DNA of 64,000 bases from Herpomyces periplanetae (lineage: Eukaryota; Ascomycota; Laboulbeniomycetes; Herpomycetales; Herpomycetaceae), in NCBI GenBank assembly GCA_009733715.1, contig WMKJ01000004.1:182093-246092 (forward strand), in the 5' to 3' direction. The notes below the pieces were generated by a model. The model was given only the letters and a program-made list of their open reading frames with translations. It was not told the DNA's origin and did not search any database. Positions within the stretch are counted from its first letter, which is position 1. Each line of letters starts with the position of its first letter. Positions 1 through 10,921 of the stretch are shown piece by piece. Made by a program: the position numbers and the translations under genes.

Positions 1-1225
1 AAAAGAGTTTCGCATCTTCCGAAGGGTTTGAGCCACGTAAAAAGGTGGGAACAATGCACACCGAAAGGTTTGCAGCGCTCATTAGATTTGAACTTTCATG
101 CTTCACAATTTCGGACAATAAAGGTAACAGGTGCTGAGACAAAATTTTCCGAGAGATTAAGGGAAGGGGAGAGTTTGACGAATTTGGAGAAAAAATTTCC
201 ACTAAATTATTCAAGCTAAAGGTGCTCTGGTCCTCACGGGAGAGTAGTTTTGTTAAAAGATCAAAGTATGAGGATGAGGGAATAATGGGCTGACGAAGAT
301 CCGAATACCATAATTTAATGAGGGACGCTGCCATATGGACATCGTAACAATCCCGGGGATCTAGATTTTGGATCAGTGGTTCCAAATCATCCAAACCGTA
401 GTATTGCCACAAGGGGAGTATTTTGGAGCTGTCTTTCCAAATGATGAATTTTTGTCCGCGATTGTAAGCATCCTTTAAGATATCACGTAGTTTGTTGTGG
501 GCAGGGATGCGAAAAATGCCTTCAATTTTGTAATTATCTTGGAATAAGAGAAAAGAGGTAGTTTCGCGCAAGATGCGAGGTAGTCGGGTAATACCCTCGG
601 AATTAAATGGTAAAGGATATCTTGCGCCAAACGCACGCTTTTCAAGATAGCCGATTGAAGTGCAGGAAGGATCATAGTTTTGAGTTACGAGGGAAGAATC
701 AAGTAAGTGAATTGAGGGCGGTATTAGCAAATTTTCAACAGGGATGTGTGTAGAGAGTGATGCGAGATTCGGGAAGAAGAGTAGTTTTCGCTTGAACTTT
801 CGACGAACGATTGAGCTGAAAAGGTCCAATAGATCATGAAACCATGAAGCATCATGAACGAAGTAAACTCTTTGTAGATTGCTCTTTAAAGCATGTGATA
901 ATGATTGGTAAAGTTGAAAGAGCCAAGTTTGAATTGATGGATTTGAGAAAGATTTTCGAAAAGTATGATCAGAAGAAGTAGCTTGACCAGACAATACGAT
1001 GAGTATGTAACGGGAATCTTGGGGTAAGAGAGGGATGATTTTGGGGAATAGTTCGAGAAAGGCAGAGTAATCAGCATCAGATTGGATTAGTATAGAAATA
1101 TTTAAAATGTAAATTGGAAGGTTATCAGGGGAGGGAAGAGGGGAGAGGTAGAAGAATCTTGAAATGAATTGGGGAAAAGATGAAGTGAAAGAGAGGTTAG
1201 AGCTAGACATGGAAGGGGAGGGCAT
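1..1225 (-). CDS. CRAL-TRIO + RhoGAP domain protein, C-terminus beyond the left edge
   Basis: Reading the minus strand from the ATG at 1225 gives an uninterrupted frame of about 408 codons that runs off the window, so no stop codon is visible. Residues about 35-165 resemble the divergent CRAL-TRIO fold (hydrophobic YILNISIL strand, later RVYFVHDASWF). From about residue 212 a RhoGAP domain follows, with the arginine finger in EGIFRI (Arg239) and the late conserved block NLSVCIVPTFLRG. Proteins of this architecture (p50RhoGAP/ARHGAP1, yeast Ecm25) stimulate GTP hydrolysis by Rho-family GTPases, and the lipid-binding-like N-terminus is thought to place them at membranes or in autoinhibition. 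An in-frame TAA lies further upstream with no other ATG after it, which supports this start, but a short upstream exon cannot be excluded. No intron was seen in the visible part. Domain identity is confident; orthology to a named gene is not. Confidence 0.85.
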   Translation of the reverse strand, partial: MPSPSMSSSNLSFTSSFPQFISRFFYLSPLPSPDNLPIYILNISILIQSDADYSAFLELFPKIIPLLPQDSRYILIVLSGQATSSDHTFRKSFSNPSIQTWLFQLYQSLSHALKSNLQRVYFVHDASWFHDLLDLFSSIVRRKFKRKLLFFPNLASLSTHIPVENLLIPPSIHLLDSSLVTQNYDPSCTSIGYLEKRAFGARYPLPFNSEGITRLPRILRETTSFLLFQDNYKIEGIFRIPAHNKLRDILKDAYNRGQKFIIWKDSSKILPLWQYYGLDDLEPLIQNLDPRDCYDVHMAASLIKLWYSDLRQPIIPSSSYFDLLTKLLSREDQSTFSLNNLVEIFSPNSSNSPLPLISRKILSQHLLPLLSEIVKHESSNLMSAANLSVCIVPTFLRGSNPSEDAKLF

Positions 1226-1805
1226 TTTCGCGATAAAGATGGTGATGAGAAAGGTAACTAAAGTATGGATAATGGCAAAAAGATGATGACGAAGAAGATG
1301 ATAATGATGATATAAGATATAAATGAGGGTGAAAGATGTGAAAGCAAGTTAACGAGGATAGAAATGAGAGATGAGCAACATTATACGAAGAGGTGGTAAA
1401 AGAATAAAAAAAAGGGAAAAAAAAACCGATAGAAGAGAATGAAAGAAGGAATAATACGAAAAAGGGAAAATAAAGGTTAAAAAAAAAAACCTAGCTAGAA
1501 ATGATTTAAACGAGAGAAAATTTATCGTGTAGAAGAAAAATGTGAAAATGAAGAGAAGTGAAGCGAACAAATAAATGACAGGCCACGAATAGCGTACTAA
1601 AAATAGTACAGTTAGGGAGGGGAACTGGAGTAAATAAACACGAGGAAGGAGCGAGCGGGAAGCCCAGGGCGACGGTGGTGAACAGCTGACGATGCCGTAA
1701 GAGGTAGGCGCAAGGGGGCTTAAAAGAGCGTTTGCGAGGAAAGAGCGGAAGCGAGAGGTTCAGGGTGATGGGGAGAGGGATAAGTGGTGTCGGGGAGATG
1801 GAGAT

Positions 1806-1827
1806 GGGGATTGGGATTGGGATTGGG
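1806..1827 (+). other. G-quadruplex motif (four G-runs with ATT loops)
   Basis: The plus strand has one G4 run and three G3 runs separated by identical three-base ATT loops, followed by further GGGAAA/GGGAAT runs. This meets the usual G3+N1-7 definition. It lies about 600 bp upstream of the minus-strand RhoGAP start, on that gene's template strand. Whether it folds or regulates is inference. Confidence 0.6.
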
Positions 1828-2654
1828 AATGAGAAAGGGAAAGGGAATGGGAATGGAAGAGGAGATTGGGTTTAGGGAAGAGTTGGAAGGTTAAAGTATT
1901 AGCAGAGGAAATAGGCCGGGTATACAAGTGGGTAGGTGGGAGAGTAGGTAGGCAGGAAGAGGTGTGAAGTAGCGCGTGAGAAGGTGGATAAGCATGTGAG
2001 GGTGGATTTTCCAGGGAATTTAAAGGTTTGTTTGTACAGGGAGACAAAGTGGAATTTTGATTGGGTTTTTCATGTTAACTTTGGATTTTCCAGTGGTCAA
2101 ACGATGCATCCTACGATAACAGTCATCTCCTATTAGATGAACCAACGAACAGCATGACATTATGACGCTGGTGCAGGTGCTGGTGCTGATGCTGATATCA
2201 ATTTTAACACACTTATAAATACACATACATACACACATATACCTACATCTACCCATTCGCATTATCCTTAAAATAAAAGAGACGAGACCATGTCAAGTAA
2301 TCCCTTCAATTACGCGAATTTGATTCGACCATCTGTTCCTTCCTAGATAAAATCTCAGTAACATTACTTCAACGGAAGGAGTAGCTTACTCAAAGCTTCT
2401 CATTTCTACTATAGAAGAAATTGTCGATCTGTTTGGCCCATTGGTTAGTATGTACTCTGTGTATTAGCTTATCTTGAAATGAAAGGAGATGATCCAAGTA
2501 TACTATAAAATTACTAGTTAGCGTGCCGGATATGGTCGCCGAATTAAACTCGAACTTTTGTTTACTCGCACTCATTGTGAACAACCTCTTTCAGAGTACA
2601 CGACCACGCGCGCGCTCGGGCTCACGTATACACACACTTGTGCATGTATGTATT

Positions 2655-2670
2655 CATGCATGCATGCATG
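2655..2670. repeat. CATG microsatellite (four units)
   Basis: Four perfect tandem CATG units followed by TGTGTATG-type sequence, in intergenic DNA. Each unit is palindromic, so the tract reads the same on both strands. No function is implied. Confidence 0.8.
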
Positions 2671-4018
2671 TGTGTATGTGCGTATTCTCATTTCCTATTC
2701 GTCACTAGTTTCTTCTCACCATAATCTTCCTTCTACCCCCCCGTTCTCCCCTGATTCTTTCCCTATTCAGTAACATATCTACGTTGCATACATAATATTG
2801 TAGCCCCTTGTCCCCCTGTTCATTCACGCGCTCGTTCATTTATTCATCATCTCATCTCATATCACTCAATCCAATCCCTTTCATCCCAACCCAACAAAAC
2901 CCAATTCACTACAGCACAAACCAATCCAATTCATTCTAATCCAATATTATTCACCTAAACCATCCCGTCCCTTCCTACCCAATAAAATCCAATCTACCTT
3001 CCTTTTTCCATACACCTCTTAAAGTCATACATTCAACTTCAACCAATCATTCATCTCCTTTCACAGCCCAACCCATCTTATTGAGTTCTTACCTTCCTAT
3101 TCAAGTAATCATTCCTTACGTGCTCTTACTCACCATTTTTTTACAATTTAACCCGCATTCACATGGGTTTCTTCTGACATCAAGTATTTTCTTTCCTCGG
3201 TAAATTGTACATCCGGGTCAGTTCTTTACAATACTATTTCGTTTCACCAACTTATTCTAGTTGATTAACCTTCGGATTTTTTTTTCGGCTTCAAAATGTT
3301 GTTCTAATCAATTTATACCATTGTAATACTTAACTGTAATTGTGTACCGCGTGTACCTTTTTTTTCTTTCTCCGACACTTTTACTTTTCCCTTAATATCT
3401 ATTTTCGTCGATATACCCTTTCCCTTTACTTTATCCTTCTATTTCACACTATGCTTTAACGTAATACCTATCTAGAATTTCTTGTACTATTTGGGAATAT
3501 TTCCATTTCTTGCCAATCGAGAAATTTACCCGTCTTCGTTAAACCTGGTTAAACATTTCCAATTTTTACCCTATCCTTCTACCACTATTTTCTCTTTGAT
3601 TGGATCTCCTCCCTCATTACCTTTCCTCGCTACACCTCATACTGAAACATCTACACTAACTCACGCGTCCCACCTCCACTCGGCCTATTCCCGTTAATTT
3701 TATCACGTGCTAATTCAAGTATTTTAACGCGAAATTCCCTTTGCTCGATTACTGTTCGCGACTCCTTTTTTCCCCTAAGCTAGTTCAGGATATATTTGGC
3801 TTGATGCTTCTTAGTCTTTCCAAATTTCTCCTTAACCTCCAATTTACCCCTCGTTCGGATCCGCTTTACAATTTCTTCCATCGAATCCCTCACTATACTC
3901 ATATCCCCACCATTCCCGTCTTCTACCCTTACTCTCCTTCTACCTAATTCTTTGGCATTCGAAAATATTATACCGTTTATCCATCCTTCCATGACTGTCG
4001 CTTTATTCTCCCTCAATC

Positions 4019-5417
4019 ATGGAAAATCATTAGTGAGTGTCCCTCTTACGTTTAAGTTTACAAAGTCTTATTGGTAAATACTTTGCCCTTTCGTACTTCA
4101 CTATTACCACCACTACCACCACCTTCACCATCCCCATCACTATTATCATCAACATTATGCCCTTATGGTTTTATTCGAATGCATAGGCTTAAGTCATCTC
4201 TCTTACTCTCATCAGCATCCTAATTAATTTTACCACCTTTTATATGTATAAATACTTTATGCCTTATCAATACTTTGCTGATCTTATCGTTTCATGATAT
4301 CTCTAGTTTCATTACGGCTCTACTTTTTCTCTTGCCATTATCATATGCCCCATTAAAACGACTTTTACGCCGCACGTTTTTCCCAAGCGTCACCAATAAT
4401 TCTCATCAAACATCCTCATCGTCGTCGCACTCCGTACTAATTCAGGCGCATAAGTTAGCCTATTCATTCTCCGTAACTAATCCTCGAGCAACATGGTCCT
4501 ATCATATTCTCTTTTCTTTAGCCATTATATGCTTCCTCAGTTCTCTGCCTTACTTCGCACCCTCTAACCTACTGGAATTAACCAAGAGTGATGCCGATAC
4601 CCCTGTCGACGAAATTTTCGCGCGTTTAATCAATTTGAGATCCTCTCGTCTTTCTTCCTCTACCCCTAACTGGTCGCCCGGTTCTCCGGTCAAAACACAT
4701 GAAGATTTTTCACTTAACCCAACCCGCGACCCAGATTCCTCCCACCTTACACCACTTGAGCAAGTTTTACGCTCAAGACTAACCGACTCATATCATCTAA
4801 AGCTTTACCTGAAGCATGGACCCAACGCTATAGCTGATTGTCATTATTGTTTTATAAACTCCAGATTTGATTTCCTCGATTTATACTCAATAGTGAAAAT
4901 ATTAAAATTTCATTTTGTTCACTTCATTTTACTCGGATTAGCAACATCAACATTCTTGTCGTTCGACTACGCAGCTCGTTGGCGCTCATGGGTTGTTCTA
5001 CTCAGTACTTTGTTTCTTTTATTTGATCTGTTTATCTTCTTAATTGATTCCACTTGGGCTCTTAGCAACGGAGTGACGACGGATTTCGTTAAGTTAACAT
5101 TTTGGCAACTCCGAAATGCTAGGTATCTGTTTGCTGCATGTATGGATATATTTTTTGGTTGGGCAATATGGGGCTCTATACATGGTCATTGGCCGTGGCA
5201 AGTAAACTTGACGGTGACAGATTTTGCGTTAAATGTTGTATCAGGAACAAAGCGTATTGAAGGGTTAAGGACAAAATTACAAGCATTAGACACAATACAC
5301 TCTGTGATTCGAAGTCAAGGTGCATTGCGTACGAAAATGGCGGATTTTGCTTTGAATAAGTCTGAGTGTGAGCCTACTAATGATCAAACGACCATCCCAA
5401 ACAATGTACCAACATGA
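4019..5417 (+). CDS. Fungal multi-pass membrane protein of unknown function
   Basis: The main exon is open from an upstream stop at 4221 to the TGA at 5417 but has no ATG near its beginning, so an upstream exon is needed. A 14-nt first exon at 4019-4032 (ATG GAA AAT CAT TA, then GTGAGT) joined to an acceptor ending CTCTAG at 4306 restores phase and gives a 374-residue protein starting MENHYFITALLFLLPLSYAP. The 274-nt intron is long for this region but comparable to a 260-nt intron in RSP5. The protein has a hydrophobic N-terminal segment, another near residue 75 and a cluster around 225-305. A motif GPN-x4-DC-x2-C resembles the GPD-x-L-x-x-C-x-F-C block remembered from an uncharacterised ascomycete membrane family sometimes mislabelled as chorismate synthase. 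I do not assign a function. Exon 2 is confident; exon 1 is provisional. Confidence 0.7.
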
Positions 5418-7682
5418 GTCAACCTATAATTAATAGAAGAGTAATTTAGAAACAGCGTGCACGCTTGTAAGTTTTTGGGTATAGTAGATAATATGAATTA
5501 GCACCTCCTTGATTTGTGTCAAGGTATGCACCATGCGCAAATTTTGTCGTCATGAACAACTATTTTGTACAGATGCAGTACGGATAATTTATTGGTTGAT
5601 ACATAAGTTTACAATTCAATTGATTTAGTAGTATACACCTTGATTTTATATATTTACAAACATGGAATTGAACGCGTGCTCGCAAATGGATGTACACGCA
5701 TCCATGTGTACATGCATGTATAAGAGAATCTGCCGTATATAATAACTGTAGAGTTTCCTAATCTGAATCTCACATGCTGTCTCAAGGTCAAAATTTTAGA
5801 AAAGGTTTATAATTAAAATTGGCCCGGCCTAATTTTAAGGGTTATAAGATAAGAGGAGCAGACGAGGTGAATGTAGCAATGAAACTTGATATAATTGGAA
5901 AGCTTTTACACGCGCAGCTCTATAAAATAGTAGTCTGAACAATGATTGGTTGCGTTAAAATTTTCGGGTAGGGGACAAGAATAATTATTAATTTATGCTT
6001 GAACACGTTATGTACGTGTAAGTGCACGGGCGTATAAATGTACCACGGGTTTAACGAGTCGGTGAAGAAGCGGGCGCTCAATTTACGTAGAAATAATTGT
6101 AACTCGATATATAAAAGTGAAAGGGAGCACGGTGAAACTAATCGTATGAGTGTGTACAATAAAGTAGAGTCGCAATGACCAGTAACTGAAAACCGTAAAA
6201 AGATTCTCCGTTAGTTTAAATTGTGGTCGGTAAACCGCAGGGAGTAAATGCCAGGTAAAAATACACATATTTTTAAAAAATTGATTACCGCAAGATAAGT
6301 GTAATGCACAACCTCAGCGTGTGTTAACGCCATGTATTGTACAAAATGTCACCTACAGTTACCCAGCCGGTCTATTGAAGGAAAGTGATAAATCAAAATG
6401 ATGAATTCACTGACCGGAATAAGAAAAACCCAAAAGTAAATATATACGCATTAACAAGTATACTGAAACGTGAAACTTTTACCGAATGTAAATATCATGG
6501 TTAAGCATAATCATTCTATTCCATTGTATGCCTAAAATCTTCAACATGCAACCTTATACATACACCCACTTGCCATTCTATTAATTCAATTAAACATTAG
6601 AAAATAAACTATGTCCAAGCCTATGCATCCCCCTACAGTCGCATATCTAAATTCCATTACAATCTCACGATAATCCCCAAACACCCCCCCGCAATTGACT
6701 CGCCAATACTATCTATCCCGTTCATGGATAGTCACGTGGCTATCGTAGTGTGCTGCGGATGCGGACATGGTTTAAAGGGAACAAGTTGTGTGAGCGTATG
6801 GGTTTGTCTGTGGTGAGAAGGTGGTGTAAGTTGTATTCACTAGCCAAATAAAATCCCCGTTTCTCCCATTGTCGCATTATTATTCCTCACCCTCTCCCCA
6901 CTTTCGGTCAATTCAGCCTATCCCATCCCCCATTCATCCTGCACGCAAACAAATCCCTCCAACCCTAACCTAGAATCACGTGCTCATCGATTCTGCTTAG
7001 CGAAGCTCTGGCACGTGACCTCTTGGGGGAGCGGGCACAGTAATTTTGGAACGCGCCAACTTCGCAGTTCGGGGAGTTTGAACTTGATTTTACTTCAAAC
7101 TTGAGATTTTTACCTCAATTGACCCTTATTATATTGAGTATTGTACACTCAAGCTTAAATAAATCCTACCTTAACAGATAATTGTTTTTCCTCTACTCAC
7201 CCCGTTTTTTAACTCTACACTCAGCCAATCCTTATTGTAAGCACCAAGTTTACTTGACCAATCCAACTGAGCATGCTGAAGTGTGTATGTACCATAATTT
7301 TATCTTTAACCGACCAGCATGTTAAAGGCCTCAATATTTTTATTCTCCAACAGCTTAACTCGTTTGCTTCGTTTAATTTAGGGCTGCGTGTTGCAACAAT
7401 TTATGCCCGTATACCTCTGTTCATATTTTTCATCAAGTGACACTCTGGTGAGTCGTTTATATCGTTATAAATACAATAAGCCTATGACAACACACATTGA
7501 CTAGTCCGTACCTTATACCAGACAATTAACACACCGGAGCTAGCCCCTACGAAGAAAGTGTCCCCCCTTTACTCTCACCCAAGAGTTTTATTCGTTAACC
7601 GTACCCTGCTAAGCGTAATCTCGCCGTCCGTGCGCATTATACTATCAAATTCACCTTGCTCGCAAGTAAACTAGCTTACAAC
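5418..7682. other. Intergenic region upstream of NAA10
   Basis: About 2.3 kb without a supported gene. ORFs at 5920-6268 (minus) are short, hydrophobic and unlike any family I recognise. Three CACGTG E-boxes (6733, 6977, 7012) sit within about 950 bp of the NAA10 start. Confidence 0.6.
6977..7017. promoter_or_regulatory. Paired E-boxes upstream of NAA10
   Basis: Two CACGTG palindromes, at 6977-6982 (ATCACGTGC) and 7012-7017 (GCACGTGAC), lie 35 bp apart and about 670-700 bp before the NAA10 ATG. A third is at 6733-6738. Such sites are bound by bHLH factors, for example the Cbf1 class. The factor and the target gene here are inference. Confidence 0.45.
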
Positions 7683-8449
7683 ATGGAAATCCGGCAACTT
7701 CGTTTATCCGACATACCAAACGTTCAACATTGCAATATTACCAATTTACCCGAAAACTACTTTGAAAAATACTACATGTATCATGCTCAATCATGGCCGC
7801 AATTGTCCTACGTCGCTGTGGATGTAAGTTGACATACTGGTTTTAGTTGCCCGTGCCCGCGCACATGCACGCCCTCAAAATAAGTCTGTTGGTGATGATA
7901 TACGACTAACATAACGTGAATGCACACGTTGACTTCTACGTGCAAGCTGTTCGAATAATACTTAAGGTTAACCATACTGTTTCAACCGGTAAGCCCGGAA
8001 AAAGTGCCCCGAAGATCGTGGGCTATGTACTTGCCAAAATGGAAGACGATACGGATGATTCGGTTCCACACGGCCACATAACTAGCTTGAGCGTTATGCG
8101 AACACATCGTCGTCTAGGCTTGGGGGAAAAGTTAATGCGGCAAAGTCAACGTGCTATGGCCGAATCTTACAATGCTCAATATGTATTGTTACACGTTCGA
8201 GTTAGCAACGAAGCAGCCCTATCGTTGTATCGCGATACCCTCGGATTTAATGTCGACAAACGTGAACCGATGTATTACGCTGACGGCGAAGATGCCTTTA
8301 GTATGCGATTAAATTTTGGCGAGGCAACATCGACTAAGCCGTGCTCAAATGAAACTCTTACCACCGCTAAACTGACCGCCCTCCGTTTGGATGATGGTCA
8401 AAATCACGATCAAACCTGTGATAATGCGGCAAATTCTGCCCTAGATTAA
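7683..8449 (+). CDS. NAA10: N-alpha-acetyltransferase catalytic subunit Naa10 (NatA)
   Basis: Two exons, 7683-7823 and 7967-8449, encode 207 residues. Exon 1 ends GAT|GTAAGT and exon 2 begins after CTTAAG, both phase 0. Naa10 (Ard1) is the catalytic subunit of cytosolic, ribosome-associated NatA. It acetylates Ser, Ala, Thr, Gly, Val or Cys N-termini after Met removal, with Naa15 as scaffold. The N-terminus [10 protein letters not shown] and NLPENY, the segment [10 protein letters not shown], the acetyl-CoA loop [13 protein letters not shown]-type strand [16 protein letters not shown] and [11 protein letters not shown] match the GNAT fold of this family closely. Between the first strand and [10 protein letters not shown] there is a loop longer than in human Naa10, as in yeast Ard1. 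A polar tail of about 35 residues follows the catalytic domain. It is convergent with the AHC1-like gene, 228 bp apart. Confidence 0.95.
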
Positions 8450-8677
8450 CACTTAATGGGATATGACTAGGTGAGAATAAAGAATTAAACTTGATTGACT
8501 GGTTAACATAACCATGAGATGCGAAAATTTACATTTAATCGTAACACAATCTTTATGTATTCGGTGCACGATAAACGAACATTGAAATTACATGCACAGC
8601 TTTGGAACCGCTGTACTTGTATCTGACTCTTGACTTGAAAGCATAAATGCAAGATTGGTATTGGCGTCACTGCGCTG

Positions 8678-10921
8678 TCACCAATCTCTTCGTGCAGATG
8701 TCCTACTTAAGTTTGATGGTGGCGATGTAAAATTTTCTTCAGGCGTCACCTCATCATCTTCACTCATTTCTAAACGAACTCTGGCGTTGTCAACACACTC
8801 AGATAGATTCCCGCGAAATCCTCTTCGTTCCAATAACGAGCTAAGGTGCGGGGTTCTTGCGCAATGTTTGAAATCTGTGTCTCGCAAACTAGTCAAAACG
8901 CTTAACTTTGACCTCGCATTGACCTCTGATTTATCTCGTGGGTCATTTGCGTTGATTTCCTTCCTACTTCTACTCGTTGGCAACTTTAATCGTATCATGA
9001 TATCTTCGACACCCGTTGACACTGTTTCACGATGTCTTGAATGAAGTGCGGATTCTTTAACGAATGGATGAACTAAATACGCTTTGAGTGATGATGATGA
9101 ATTAATAACTCTATCACGCTCCAATCCTGTTGTCCATGATTTGCGCTTTGATGTTGCGAGATCTGTCCTTTTTGATCTGGATTGCTTTGTTAAAGCAATT
9201 AACTCTGCCTCACTCAGCTCTCGCCCGCATTCTATGGCCGCTGCTTCATGTGTCCTAAACGCGTAATGATGTTGAATCCGGTAGTGATTGATAAATCCTT
9301 GAACATTTGCAAATTGATTCTTGTCACACATATTACACACAAGGCGAACCATCTTTCCGTCCCTTAACCGGCTTAGCACTAGTGGATCCCCCGTAAACGA
9401 ACTTGATTCATTCATTTCCGTGACCCCTAGTGATCTCGAACTACTCGACGTTTTGCGGTACGGTCGAGCGTAAATGTTCGATGCGTACAATTCACCCAAT
9501 AATCGCCCATTTTTGTGTTTATTTCTTCGCCTTTCCATCTTACTCATTATTGCGCTTTCCCTTGCGCATTTTGATGGATTTGATCTCATTACCCTTTTCG
9601 AACCCTCTTTTACCCCGCCATTCTCATTGTTTTCACTGTCCTGATTGGACCTTGGATATACCCACGTTCCACAATATGTCGAACATAACCCGTTCGTTAT
9701 ACCCGATGTTGAATTGAACATTTTATCACGTTGTGAAGGCCCATTATCCTTTAAGGTTGGTTCCAATTCCCTGATAGCCTCATTTTGGATTTTCTGAGTC
9801 CCAGAAAATGATTTAACGTGCCAAGCTCGTATTTTATCAATTGCCATTTGGCATTTGGATAATTCTTGTTCAATTCGTTGTAGTTCTTGATGTTTTAAAA
9901 GAATTTCCAGGTCAATGTGAAACACCAGTACTTCTTTGATACGTTCATGATCAATCGAAGATCGCGTTAATCGAAGTCCTTTTTCCCGAGTTTCTGGTTC
10001 GTCCAAATAGTCTATGACTTCTTCCGCTGGCCGACTACGAATGCTACCTTCCGTAGCATTGTTCGTTCTCGAATTGAGACATTCATCTCTTGATATTGAG
10101 TTGATTTCAAGAGAATCTCTCATTTTTGTTGTCGACAAATTGCACAATTTGACCAATTTTTGCGTGGGTGCTAATCCAGCGATATCCTCGGTAATTCTAG
10201 ACGTATCCGGACAATTAATTCTAAGCGACTGAGACTTCGATTGCGATTTCAACCGTAACTGTGATGGGGTTACAGGCGATGGTTGTGACGCAGTGGTTTC
10301 ACATTGTTGCATCGTTTGATCCAATGCAGTGGTCGATAAGTGTCCAGTAGAACAGTTTTCTTCACTTGAAAAGGCCAGCCGCGGTGATCTATATACCGAG
10401 TTAATCTTCGGGTCTTGCACATCGGTAAACACGTTAGTCGGCTCAACTCGCGACGCAACGGTATGTGATTCCGTAAGGGCAACTGTATGTGATTCTGGCA
10501 GTCCATTCAGCGTACTCTCAGACAGATCAGAAAAGGAATCTATCGGTGGACGTGAATTACCGCTAAATAACTTAATGTTAACAGATATCGAACGTTTCGT
10601 TTGTGATTCAGCATAATCGCACTTTGGGATGTTTGCAGTGCATGATGATTGTTGTTTGGATTTATTAAGTAAACGAAGAATTATCTTTGGTTCGGAGGAC
10701 GAAGACTTTGAAGATCTAGCATTAACCGATGCCAATGAATCGGTACAGTTCAAAGATGATGTTGATGAGCCAGAGGATGTTCTAGTACGCTTATTCTTCG
10801 TTTGGGACGAATTAATTGCAGTTTGCGTGAGGTTGCTAACCGTAGTAACTGGATGTGTGCCTTGACAAGTTAACGTAGACGATGAATTAGACAATAATGG
10901 AATACGGCAAACAGAGTTCAT
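8678..10921 (-). CDS. AHC1-like C2H2 zinc-finger protein
   Basis: A single open frame of 747 residues from a true ATG at 10921. The N-terminal 300 residues are Ser/Thr/Asn-rich and probably disordered. A helical, coiled-coil-prone segment lies around 320-375 (IDLEILLKHQELQRIEQEL). An atypical C2H2 zinc finger lies around 527-566 (LVCNMCDKNQFANVQGFINH, then HHYAFRTHEAAAIECG). This helix-plus-finger combination matches the ascomycete AHC1-like family. Yeast Ahc1 is a subunit of the ADA histone acetyltransferase complex, so a nuclear chromatin role is likely. The basic, Ser-rich tail carries no motif I recognise. Assignment rests on remembered conservation of the two blocks; a related C2H2 family without an ADA role is possible. 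Confidence 0.7.
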   Translation of the reverse strand: MNSVCRIPLLSNSSSTLTCQGTHPVTTVSNLTQTAINSSQTKNKRTRTSSGSSTSSLNCTDSLASVNARSSKSSSSEPKIILRLLNKSKQQSSCTANIPKCDYAESQTKRSISVNIKLFSGNSRPPIDSFSDLSESTLNGLPESHTVALTESHTVASRVEPTNVFTDVQDPKINSVYRSPRLAFSSEENCSTGHLSTTALDQTMQQCETTASQPSPVTPSQLRLKSQSKSQSLRINCPDTSRITEDIAGLAPTQKLVKLCNLSTTKMRDSLEINSISRDECLNSRTNNATEGSIRSRPAEEVIDYLDEPETREKGLRLTRSSIDHERIKEVLVFHIDLEILLKHQELQRIEQELSKCQMAIDKIRAWHVKSFSGTQKIQNEAIRELEPTLKDNGPSQRDKMFNSTSGITNGLCSTYCGTWVYPRSNQDSENNENGGVKEGSKRVMRSNPSKCARESAIMSKMERRRNKHKNGRLLGELYASNIYARPYRKTSSSSRSLGVTEMNESSSFTGDPLVLSRLRDGKMVRLVCNMCDKNQFANVQGFINHYRIQHHYAFRTHEAAAIECGRELSEAELIALTKQSRSKRTDLATSKRKSWTTGLERDRVINSSSSLKAYLVHPFVKESALHSRHRETVSTGVEDIMIRLKLPTSRSRKEINANDPRDKSEVNARSKLSVLTSLRDTDFKHCARTPHLSSLLERRGFRGNLSECVDNARVRLEMSEDDEVTPEENFTSPPSNLSRTSARRDW

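Larger units (their letters stand above)
1226..4018. other. Divergent intergenic region with opposite-strand polypyrimidine halves
   Basis: No credible gene was found. The left half (about 1250-2050) is purine-rich on the plus strand, i.e. pyrimidine-rich in the sense of the minus-strand RhoGAP gene. The right half (about 2700-4000) is pyrimidine-rich on the plus strand, in the sense of the plus gene that follows. Short ORFs here are low-complexity (Ser/Pro/Leu/Phe). A G-quadruplex motif lies at 1806-1827, a CATG microsatellite at 2655-2670 and an E-box CACGTG at 3704-3709. Confidence 0.6.

Noticed and set aside
1349-2262. Minus-strand ORFs of 73-95 codons
   Set aside because: Low-complexity Ser/Pro/Leu/Phe translation of purine-rich upstream DNA; no recognisable sequence.
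8655-9717. Plus-strand ORFs antisense to the AHC1-like gene
   Set aside because: Shadow frames of a clear coding exon on the other strand.
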